Assembly (NCBI GenBank): GCA_964394905.1
Contig: CAYMZF010000012.1
Coordinates: 1 to 21,436 of the forward strand
Direction of reading: 5' to 3'
Source of the DNA: GCA-002840305 sp964394905
Lineage (GTDB): Bacteria; Patescibacteriota; Patescibacteriia; Patescibacteriales; UBA12465
DNA: 21,436 nt
Positions 15,143 through 21,436 of the stretch are shown here, one piece after another (within the stretch, counting starts at the first letter, position 1; the number at the start of each line of letters is the position of its first letter). A program made the translations under genes and the position numbers. Under the pieces are notes generated by a model. It did not search any database, had not been told where the DNA came from, and saw nothing but the letters and a program-made list of their open reading frames with translations.

Positions 15143-16048
15143 ATGTGGTCAGCTATTTTAATTCACATTTTAAGTTTTTGTTTTTTTTCCGGAAGTTTAA
15201 TGTCTTATTTAACCGGTTTAAATTTTAGTTACGGTGATATTATTAAATTGGAAGATAGTAAATACTTTGCCGAAGTAATTAAAGCGGAAGATTTAAATAT
15301 ATCGGCTTCCAGCGCCGTGGTAATGGATGTTCAAAGTGGATCGTTTATATTAGAAAAAAATTCGGACGAAGTGTGGCCGATCGCCAGTATTAGTAAATTA
15401 ATGTCAGTTTTGGTGTTACTGGAAGATTTACAAATTAATTTAGATGATACCTATGTAATTAAGACTAGCGATCATCGTGATGGAGGACGAGATAATTTAT
15501 TTAAAGGTGATGAAGTTACTAATTATGATTTATTGGCTTTAGCTTTAATTCCATCCGATAATACGGCTGTAATCGCTTTAATTTCTTCAGCTGGTTTAAG
15601 TGAAGACGACTTTGTTGTTTTAATGAATAATAAAGCGAAAGAAATGGGTTTAAAAAATACTGTTTTTTATGACGCCACCGGTTTAAATCCTAATAATGTT
15701 TCTACCGCCAAAGAGGTTGTTTATTTGTTAAAACAAGCTTTAAGTAATAAAACTATAGCGGAATTAACCAAAAATTATACTTATCAAATTACTACTGTTC
15801 AAGGAAGGGTAAAAAACGTTAAATCAACCAATGAACTTTTAAATTATTTTAATGTTTTAGATAATCAAGTGGAAGTAATTGGCGGTAAAACCGGTTTTAA
15901 TGATTTGGCCGGTTATTGTTTAGGAACCGAATTTTTGTTTAACGGTCAAAAATATATTAGCGTTGTCTTAAACGCTTCATCGCTTAATAATCGTTTTAAT
16001 GATACCGCTAAATTAGTAAATAGAATTGTCGGTATTTCTAATAAATAA
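15143..16048 (+). CDS. D-alanyl-D-alanine carboxypeptidase-type penicillin-binding protein (peptidase S11)
   Basis: Serine peptidase of 301 residues that would trim the terminal D-Ala of peptidoglycan stem peptides outside the membrane. The three active-site motifs are present: SxxK as S82-I-S-K85, SxN as S138-D-N140, and K249-T-G251. A hydrophobic stretch at about residues 4-24 is a signal or a membrane anchor. Compared with PBP5 (about 400 residues), the C-terminal beta-rich domain and amphipathic anchor helix are missing, so the N-terminal segment probably holds it at the membrane. An endopeptidase role (PbpG-like) is also possible. Its place between scpB and a GtrA-like gene suggests coexpression of wall and chromosome functions. 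Confidence 0.88.
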   Translation: MWSAILIHILSFCFFSGSLMSYLTGLNFSYGDIIKLEDSKYFAEVIKAEDLNISASSAVVMDVQSGSFILEKNSDEVWPIASISKLMSVLVLLEDLQINLDDTYVIKTSDHRDGGRDNLFKGDEVTNYDLLALALIPSDNTAVIALISSAGLSEDDFVVLMNNKAKEMGLKNTVFYDATGLNPNNVSTAKEVVYLLKQALSNKTIAELTKNYTYQITTVQGRVKNVKSTNELLNYFNVLDNQVEVIGGKTGFNDLAGYCLGTEFLFNGQKYISVVLNASSLNNRFNDTAKLVNRIVGISNK

Positions 16049-16060
16049 TTTGATTAATTT

Positions 16061-16483
16061 ATGTGTCGCAGTAAAATTATATTTAAATTAAAAACAGTTT
16101 TAAGATTTGTAGCGGTTGGAGCTGGTACGGTGATAAGTGAATTGTTTTTTTTATTTATTTTCTACAAATTATGTCATTGGCCGTTATTAATATCTACCAG
16201 TTTAGCTTTTATTATTTCTTTTTTGGCTAATTTTTATTTACATAAGTTCTGGACTTTTAAAGACGGGGAAAGTAAAAAAATAAAACAACAATTAGGAAAA
16301 TATCTTTTTATCGCTTTTGTTAATTTGTTGATAAATGGTAAATTAATGCATGTCGCGGTCGGTCATTTTCATATTTATTATTTATTATCTCAGATTTTAG
16401 TTTCCTTTATCATCGGTATAGAAAGTTTTTGTGTCTATAACTATGTGATTTTTAAAAAGAACCGATTAAAAGATAAAATTTAA
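16061..16483 (+). CDS. GtrA-like small membrane protein
   Basis: Protein of 140 residues with four predicted membrane segments (about 14-35, 40-60, 80-100, 105-130). LRFVAVGAGTVISELFFLF opens the first segment and FLANFYLHKFWTFKD closes the second, matching the GtrA family pattern, in which an Asn and an aromatic-rich WTF motif end helix two. GtrA proteins are thought to move polyprenyl-linked sugars across the membrane for surface polysaccharides or lipids; the substrate here is unknown. Lies 12 nt after the PBP gene. Confidence 0.75.
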   Translation: MCRSKIIFKLKTVLRFVAVGAGTVISELFFLFIFYKLCHWPLLISTSLAFIISFLANFYLHKFWTFKDGESKKIKQQLGKYLFIAFVNLLINGKLMHVAVGHFHIYYLLSQILVSFIIGIESFCVYNYVIFKKNRLKDKI

Positions 16484-16503
16484 TTTATAAATTTATTTAA
16501 ATT

Positions 16504-16956
16504 ATGAAATTTATTGTCGGCTATAATCAAGTTGGAAATTATAAAGTTTTTTTGCGTCGGGCCGGTTATGCTTTTATTATTGATCGTCGTCGCGGAGTAG
16601 AGAGTTTTGTTCGTCGTTTAGGTGACGGTTATTATCCCCGAATTCATTTATACGTGGAAGAAGCCGGAGACAACTTAGTTTTTAATTTACATCTAGATCA
16701 AAAAAAAGCTAGTTATGAAGGCACACACATGCATAGTGCCGAATATGATAATGATATTATAACCGAAGAAGCTAATCGTTTGAAAAATCTATTAGGCGTA
16801 AGTATTGAAAATAATGTCAATTTAAGGGATAATAAACCAATGGATTCAATAAAGGTTAATGATAAAAAGCAACCTGTTTTATTGGCCGGCAGTTTAGAAA
16901 AAGATATTGAACGTTTGCAGAAAAACGACAAAAAAAAGAAATTTTGGTTTTTTTAA
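16504..16956 (+). CDS. Uncharacterised protein, 150 residues
   Basis: I cannot assign this to a named family. It is a soluble protein with no signal or membrane segment. The N-terminal two thirds look folded: FLRRAGYAFIIDRRRGVESF and VRRLGDGYYPRIHLYVEE suggest beta strands with many Arg, followed by VFNLHLDQKKASYEGTHMHS. Residues H48, H63, D65, E72, H75, H77 and E80 form a polar cluster that could bind metal or nucleic acid. From about residue 100 it becomes hydrophilic and ends in a Lys/Asp-rich stretch with aromatic FWFF. I have an impression that similar proteins occur in Parcubacteria genomes, but this is unverified. Its position 13 nt before dnaG suggests cotranscription. Coding is supported by spacing, T at -1 and codon use like its neighbours. 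Confidence 0.8.
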   Translation: MKFIVGYNQVGNYKVFLRRAGYAFIIDRRRGVESFVRRLGDGYYPRIHLYVEEAGDNLVFNLHLDQKKASYEGTHMHSAEYDNDIITEEANRLKNLLGVSIENNVNLRDNKPMDSIKVNDKKQPVLLAGSLEKDIERLQKNDKKKKFWFF

Positions 16957-16969
16957 TAAATAATTATAT

Positions 16970-18790
16970 ATGAATCATTCTGAGGAAATCAAAACTAAAT
17001 TGGATATAGTTGATGTTATTTCCGGCTATATCAATTTAAAAGCGGTGGGGTCAAATTTCCGAGCGGTCTGTCCTTTTCATAACGAAAAAACTCCATCTCT
17101 TATGGTTTCGCCCGATAAACAAATCTGGCATTGTTTTGGTTGCGGTAAAGGCGGAGATTTAATTACCTTTGTTATGGAAATGGAAGGACTTGATTTTATA
17201 GAAGCTTTAAAATTATTAGCTCCGCGAGCCGGGGTGATTTTAGAAAACAAAGATTTTTCCGATAATTCTCAAAAGAATAAATTACTTCAGATCATGGAAT
17301 TAAGTCGTAAGTATTTTAATTTTATTTTAACTTCGGATAAAAATAATTCGGAGAATACCAAAAAAATCAGAGAATATTTGTCCGGTCGGGGATTAAGCGC
17401 CGAAGCTATTAATCGCTGGCAGATCGGCTATAGTTTGGATAATTTCGAAGATTTGATAAAATTTTTGAAAACTAAAAAATTTAATGATAATGAAATTTTA
17501 TTGGCCGGTATGTCGTTTAAAAGTGAAAAGGGTAAATATTTTAATCGTTTTCGGGATCGGATTATGTTTCCGATTAATGACGTTAACGGTCGAACCGTCG
17601 CTTTTACAGCTCGTATCAATCCGGCGGTTAAAGATGATCGTGGATTGGGTAAATATATAAACAGCCCCCAAACTGAGATATATGATAAAAGTCGGCTATT
17701 ATTCGGCTTAGATAAGGCCAAAACGGCCGTAAAGGAGAAAGACGAGCTAATTTTAGTTGAAGGCCAAATGGACGCAATTACGGCCTTTGAGGCGGGTTTT
17801 AAGAACGTTAGTGCCGTTTCCGGTACCGCTTTAACTGTGGCTCAGTTGAATTTAATAAAACGCTATACAAAAAACATTGTTTTAGCCTTTGATCATGATA
17901 CGGCCGGGGCTAATGCCACTGATCGCGGAATTAGCGAGGCTTTAAAACTTGGTTTTAACATTAGAATAGCCATGTTAAAAAATGGCAAAGATCCCGATGA
18001 GATTATCAAAAACAATCCGACTGATTTTTCTGAGATGATAAGTACTGCTCCAAATATTATGAATTATTATTTGATTACGGAATTTGAGGGAGTTGATTTA
18101 AATAATGTAGGTGAAAAAAATAAAGTGGCGGCTAAAATACTTAATGTGATAAATAAATTGTACAACAAAGTTGAACAGGATTTTTGGTTAAAAGAATTAA
18201 GCCAAAAAGTTAGAGTTGATGAAGTATTTTTACGGGAAGAATTGAATAAAATAAATAAAAATAATGAACCGAATAATAAAATTATAAATAAAAAAAATAT
18301 AAACGGAACACTTCCGGTTAGCGATATGACTTGGGAAGACAAGTTGGTTGAGAATCTTTTGTCTTTATTGTTGAAATTTAATGATTATTTTGAATATGTA
18401 TTTAATAATCTTAGTTCTGATTTTTTATCGGGAAAATATCATGAGTTTTACAATTATTGGCTTATTTACTATAATAAGAATAAAGAAATCAAGTATCAAA
18501 CTTTGATGGATTATTTTTTAGAGGAAAATAGACCGGAATTTGTTGAATTGCTAAAAACAGTCGGATTGCGATCCGAATTTTATTGGTCGGAAGAAAATTT
18601 TTCGGAAGTGGCCGGTAAAGAAGAATTGGCTAAAAGTATTTTGGAAATAAAGAGAAATTACTATAAAGAATCAATAAAAAAATGCCAAGATGAATTAATT
18701 CGAGTTGAGAAAAGCGATGATTCTGCAATTATTTCTGAAATAATGGAAAAATTAAAACATTTTAATGAAGAGTTAAAAAAAATAATGTAA
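16970..18790 (+). CDS. dnaG: DNA primase DnaG
   Basis: Makes RNA primers at the replication fork. Length is 606 residues, normal. Domains in order: zinc-binding domain with C34, H37, C55 and C58 (VCPFHNEKTPS and HCFGCGKGGD); RNA polymerase core with RFRDRIMFPI at 193-202 and KYINSPQTEIYDKS; Toprim with E264 in LVEGQMD, D308 and D310 in AFDHDTAGANAT, and DPDE at 341-344. The C-terminal part (from about 430) is divergent and would carry the helicase-binding domain. The dnaG-rpoD order is the classic macromolecular synthesis operon; the rpsU gene that often precedes dnaG is absent and replaced by the unknown 150-residue gene. Confidence 0.96.
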   Translation: MNHSEEIKTKLDIVDVISGYINLKAVGSNFRAVCPFHNEKTPSLMVSPDKQIWHCFGCGKGGDLITFVMEMEGLDFIEALKLLAPRAGVILENKDFSDNSQKNKLLQIMELSRKYFNFILTSDKNNSENTKKIREYLSGRGLSAEAINRWQIGYSLDNFEDLIKFLKTKKFNDNEILLAGMSFKSEKGKYFNRFRDRIMFPINDVNGRTVAFTARINPAVKDDRGLGKYINSPQTEIYDKSRLLFGLDKAKTAVKEKDELILVEGQMDAITAFEAGFKNVSAVSGTALTVAQLNLIKRYTKNIVLAFDHDTAGANATDRGISEALKLGFNIRIAMLKNGKDPDEIIKNNPTDFSEMISTAPNIMNYYLITEFEGVDLNNVGEKNKVAAKILNVINKLYNKVEQDFWLKELSQKVRVDEVFLREELNKINKNNEPNNKIINKKNINGTLPVSDMTWEDKLVENLLSLLLKFNDYFEYVFNNLSSDFLSGKYHEFYNYWLIYYNKNKEIKYQTLMDYFLEENRPEFVELLKTVGLRSEFYWSEENFSEVAGKEELAKSILEIKRNYYKESIKKCQDELIRVEKSDDSAIISEIMEKLKHFNEELKKIM

Positions 18791-18816
18791 GATAACATAA
18801 ATATAAACTATATATT

Positions 18817-20259
18817 ATGCTCAAAAAAACATTAAATAAAAAGAAACTCGGAAAAAATAAAAAAGTTAAAATTATGAAAAAAAATAATTCAGTTAAATTA
18901 GTTAAAAAACCGAAGATGAAAACTATTGTTAAGAAAAGTGAAACCAAAAAGAAAACAAGTTCTACTTCCGTTAAAAATAAAACTAATAAGGTTAAAATTA
19001 AAAAAGTCGTTAAACCTAAAATTAAACCCAAGGCTATATCTAAAACTAAACCGAAAACTAATAGTAAATTTAAGAATGGAAAAAATATTGGTAAAACTGT
19101 CAATAAAATTAATAAAAAAGCGGTAAAGACTAAATCAAAAAATAGAGTTATAGAAGAAGAATATTTTAAAAGTGAACCGCCCAGCGAGGAACAAATAAAA
19201 AAAATAATTGAGAAAGGAAAATTACGCGGTTTTTTAACGGAAACGGAAGTGATGTATTTGTTTCCGAATATTGAAGATTATGTCTATGATTATGAAATAT
19301 TTTTAGGACGCTTAACTGATGCCGGAATTAAAGTTTTGGAAGATAGCGGTAATGTTTTAGGTGTAAATATGACGGTGCCTAAAAAAACAAAAGCGGAAAC
19401 TAAGTCACTGGTTGATTTTAATAATTTAAGTTCGGATTCTATTCAAATTTATTTAAAAGAAATCGGTAAAATTCCGTTATTAACAGCCGAAGAAGAAGTG
19501 GAATTAGCTAAGCGTAAAGATAAAGGTGATAAAGACGCGGAAAGAAAAATGATTGAATCTAATTTAAAATTAGTAGTATCTATCGCTAAAAAGTTTTCCG
19601 GTGTTAAAACTTTAAGTTTATTAGACTTAATTCAAGAGGGAAATATTGGTCTGTTTAGAGCGGTTGATAAATTTGAATATCAAAAGGGTTATAAGTTTTC
19701 AACTTATGCCACTTGGTGGATTCGTCAGGCTATTACTCGGGCTTTGGCCGATCAATCTCGTACTATTCGTATTCCGGTTCATATGGTGGAAACTATTAAT
19801 CGTTATCAACAGGCTCGTCGCTTTTTAGTTCAAGAATTAGGCCGAGAACCGGTAGCGGAAGAAGTAGCCTCCGAAATGGGTGAAGACTTGGAAAAAGTTA
19901 GATATATAATTAAAATATCGCAAGAAACAATTTCGCTGACTACAACTATCGGTGATGATGACGATAATTCAACTTTAGAAGATTTTATTGAAGATGTTAA
20001 AAATGATTCACCGGACAGAATCGCCGCTCTGCAACTGTTAAAAGATTATGTTAAAAACGTAATGATTAATTTGTCTCCTCGGGAACAAAAAATATTAGAA
20101 ATGCGTTTTGGTTTAGTGGATGGAGTAGCTCATACTTTAGAAGAAGTTGGGCAAGAATTTGAAGTTACCAGAGAAAGAATTCGTCAAATTGAAGCTAAAG
20201 CTTTAGAGAAGATCAGAAAAATGCAGAATAAAAGTTTAGAAAAATTACGTGATTTTTAA
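18817..20259 (+). CDS. rpoD: Housekeeping RNA polymerase sigma factor (sigma-70/SigA) with Lys-rich N-terminal tail
   Basis: Protein of 480 residues directing core RNA polymerase to -10/-35 promoters. Region 1.1 at about 123-175 (RGFLTETEVMYLFP), region 1.2 from 206 (SIQIYLKEIGKIPLLTAEEEVELA), region 2 at 241-312 (SLLDLIQEGNIGLFRAVDKF, YKFSTYATWWIRQAITRAL), region 3 from IRIPVHMVETINRY, and region 4 with LSPREQKILEMRFGL and VTRERIRQIEAKALEKIR, the -35-binding helix-turn-helix. Residues 1-110 are unlike usual sigma factors: 44 Lys and only one acidic residue by hand count. The Met codon at 18874 (residue 20) is an alternative start with similar context. It lies 26 nt after dnaG. Confidence 0.96.
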   Translation: MLKKTLNKKKLGKNKKVKIMKKNNSVKLVKKPKMKTIVKKSETKKKTSSTSVKNKTNKVKIKKVVKPKIKPKAISKTKPKTNSKFKNGKNIGKTVNKINKKAVKTKSKNRVIEEEYFKSEPPSEEQIKKIIEKGKLRGFLTETEVMYLFPNIEDYVYDYEIFLGRLTDAGIKVLEDSGNVLGVNMTVPKKTKAETKSLVDFNNLSSDSIQIYLKEIGKIPLLTAEEEVELAKRKDKGDKDAERKMIESNLKLVVSIAKKFSGVKTLSLLDLIQEGNIGLFRAVDKFEYQKGYKFSTYATWWIRQAITRALADQSRTIRIPVHMVETINRYQQARRFLVQELGREPVAEEVASEMGEDLEKVRYIIKISQETISLTTTIGDDDDNSTLEDFIEDVKNDSPDRIAALQLLKDYVKNVMINLSPREQKILEMRFGLVDGVAHTLEEVGQEFEVTRERIRQIEAKALEKIRKMQNKSLEKLRDF

Positions 20260-20292
20260 TTAATAATTTTTTTTATAATTAATACTATAACT

Positions 20293-21240
20293 ATGAAAAA
20301 CAAAAATCCTAAGTTTGCTTTCTATTACATACTATCTTTAGTAGCTTTAATTTTTATGTCATTTTCTGTCGGAATGATAATTTTTTCCATTATTGATAAA
20401 ACTATTATTGATGCTTTGGCTTATTCCGGTAATATTCATAATGACGGTTCTTTACGATTTGGTATCGCCGCTTTATTAATTTCAGCTCCGATATTTTTCT
20501 TGTGCGTCAGAGCGATAAACAAAAGCATAAAAAAAGGGGATTTAGACAAAGACAGTGCCTTACGTAATTGGTTAACCTATTTTATTCTAGCTGTTTCAGC
20601 CGTTATTATTCTAGGTTCTTTGGTAGCGGTAATTTATGATTTTTTATCGGGTGAAGCTACCGGTAAATCCATTTTACAATTTGTTACCGTGATGATTATT
20701 TCAGCTTTAGTTTTTAGTTATTATTTGTATGATATTAGACGCGATAAGATTAAAAAAAATGATAAAGTGATAAACGTTTTTTCTTTAATCGGTTTAGTTA
20801 TAGTTGTGGCGGTATTTGTCGCTTCTTGGTTTTTTATAGAATCACCTAAAATGGCTCGTAATCGTCGAATTGATGATAAATTGTTAAATAATATTAATAG
20901 CGTTGAAAATTATATAAATAATTATTATGATTTAAAAAAGGTTTTACCGGATAATTTAGAACAGGTGACCGATGAGTCTGGTATTTATGTCAGTTATCAA
21001 ACTTTTTTTGATCCGGAAACTAAACAGGAAATTGAATATCATAAATTAGGTGAGAAAGATTTTGAATTGTGCGCTAATTTTAGAGTGGATAGTTACGAGT
21101 ATTTGGATAGAAAAAATGTATCGGTTTATGATAAATATCAATTAGATAATAGTAAGGTCTATAAGCAGGGATGGAATTGTTTTAAAGGTATGTTATGGTC
21201 GGAAGAGAACAGTAAAGAAGACATAAAATTAATTGATTAG
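20293..21240 (+). CDS. DUF5671-type membrane protein with extracytoplasmic pilin-like C-terminal domain
   Basis: Protein of 315 residues. Five hydrophobic segments are visible at about 10-34, 56-74, 94-116, 126-146 and 160-181. The first four, with LRFGIAALLISAPIFFL, LDKDSALRNWLTYFIL and FSYYLYDIRRDK, resemble the DUF5671 domain common in candidate-phyla genomes (from memory, not searched). After the fifth segment, residues 190-315 look soluble: a helix (IDDKLLNNINSVENYINNYY), then KVLPDNLEQV, FFDPETKQEIEYH and FELCANF, a pattern reminiscent of the soluble part of type II secretion pseudopilins. C260 and C296 could form a disulfide. Function unknown. Ends in TAG, 33 nt after rpoD, likely the last gene of the unit. 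Confidence 0.78.
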   Translation: MKNKNPKFAFYYILSLVALIFMSFSVGMIIFSIIDKTIIDALAYSGNIHNDGSLRFGIAALLISAPIFFLCVRAINKSIKKGDLDKDSALRNWLTYFILAVSAVIILGSLVAVIYDFLSGEATGKSILQFVTVMIISALVFSYYLYDIRRDKIKKNDKVINVFSLIGLVIVVAVFVASWFFIESPKMARNRRIDDKLLNNINSVENYINNYYDLKKVLPDNLEQVTDESGIYVSYQTFFDPETKQEIEYHKLGEKDFELCANFRVDSYEYLDRKNVSVYDKYQLDNSKVYKQGWNCFKGMLWSEENSKEDIKLID

Positions 21241-21259
21241 AATATTTTTAAATATTTAA

Positions 21260-21287
21260 TTGACAATTTATAATAATTTGATATTAT
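21260..21287 (+). promoter_or_regulatory. Predicted promoter of the tRNA-Asn gene
   Basis: A perfect TTGACA at 21260-21265 is followed after 16 nt by TATTAT at 21282-21287. Transcription would start near 21294, leaving about 20 nt before the mature tRNA 5' end. The exact -35 hexamer in AT-rich sequence and the position before a lone tRNA make this the best promoter in the window. Confidence 0.65.
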
Positions 21288-21312
21288 ATACTTGTTTTTA
21301 ATTAAATATTAT

Positions 21313-21387
21313 TCCCGGATAGCGCAGCGGTAGCGCAGTTGGCTGTTAACCAATTGGTCGTCGGTTCGAATCCGACTCCGGGAGCCA
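21313..21387 (+). tRNA. tRNA-Asn (anticodon GTT), CCA encoded
   Basis: All arms fold by hand. Acceptor TCCCGGA pairs with TCCGGGA (seven pairs). D stem GCGC/GCGC has a seven-base loop holding GG. The anticodon stem GTTGG/CCAAT surrounds loop CTGTTAA with anticodon GTT. A five-base variable region follows, then T stem GTCGG/CCGAC with loop TTCGAAT. The discriminator base is G, as usual for tRNA-Asn, and CCA (21385-21387) is encoded in the DNA. It appears to be a single-gene unit with its own promoter and terminator. Confidence 0.97.
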
Positions 21388-21401
21388 CGTAAAATAAAAA
21401 C

Positions 21402-21436
21402 AAAAACATCCACGTAAACGTGGTTGTTTTGTTTTT
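21402..21436 (+). terminator. Intrinsic terminator after tRNA-Asn
   Basis: CCACG (21410-21414) pairs with CGTGG (21419-21423) around TAAA. Beyond one T-T mismatch the stem continues with ACA/TGT and AAA/TTT pairs. A T-rich tract (21427-21436, one G) runs to the window end. It lies 15 nt after the tRNA CCA. Confidence 0.75.

Noticed and set aside
18762..19103. Hydrophobic open frame on the minus strand opposite the start of rpoD
   Set aside because: It is the complement of the Lys-rich tail: AAA/AAG codons read as TTT/CTT give Phe/Leu runs that mimic a membrane protein.
21241..21256. Inverted repeat AATATTT/AAATATT after the DUF5671 gene, as a terminator
   Set aside because: The stem has only A-T pairs and no T tract beyond a few bases, so it is too weak to call; such repeats are expected by chance in this composition.
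1..21436. CRISPR arrays, insertion sequences, prophage genes, or attachment sites
   Set aside because: No regularly spaced repeats, transposase motifs, or phage-type genes were seen; the tRNA-Asn gene has no visible direct repeat of its 3' end or integrase next to it within the window.

Overview
This 21.4 kb window is AT-rich (roughly 30% GC by eye). Every gene recognised is on the + strand and coding density is very high. Several features together point to a small-genome bacterium of the Candidate Phyla Radiation (Patescibacteria, most likely a Parcubacteria-type lineage). The S10/spc ribosomal cluster has no uL30 gene between rpsE and rplO, which is a known trait of that radiation. Several ribosomal proteins carry low-complexity tails. 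A DUF5671-type membrane protein, a short penicillin-binding protein and an unfamiliar 150-residue protein also fit. The code is standard: no reading frame contains an internal TGA, and recO ends in TGA in front of a terminator. Of 32 stops, 29 are TAA, 2 TAG and 1 TGA. The exact phylum cannot be fixed from this window alone.

Region 1 (1-10598) is the S10-spc cluster: rplC (3' part), rplD, rplW, rplB, rpsS, rplV, rpsC, rplP, rpmC, rpsQ, rplN, rplX, rplE, rpsN (zinc type), rpsH, rplF, rplR, rpsE, rplO, secY. It ends in a clear intrinsic terminator just after secY. The usual followers (adk, infA, rpmJ, rpsM, rpsK, rpsD, rpoA, rplQ) are absent here.

Region 2 (10606-13711) has its own predicted promoter. 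It holds a cation/calcium exchanger, map (with an insertion between two metal ligands), ruvX and recO, tightly packed and closed by a second terminator.

Region 3 (about 13713-21240) looks like one long unit: scpA, scpB, a D,D-carboxypeptidase-type PBP, a GtrA-like membrane protein, a 150-residue protein of unknown function, dnaG, rpoD and a DUF5671-type membrane protein. It puts chromosome condensation, wall trimming, primer synthesis and the housekeeping sigma factor together.

Region 4 (21260-21436) is a single-gene tRNA-Asn(GUU) unit with a strong-looking promoter, an encoded CCA end and a terminator.

The most striking global signal is at translation starts. Almost none of the 31 visible start codons has a Shine-Dalgarno motif; the spacers are nearly pure A/T. 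Yet all 31 ATG codons are preceded by T at position -1. A U at -1 can extend initiator-tRNA pairing to A37, so this may be the main initiation signal in the organism.
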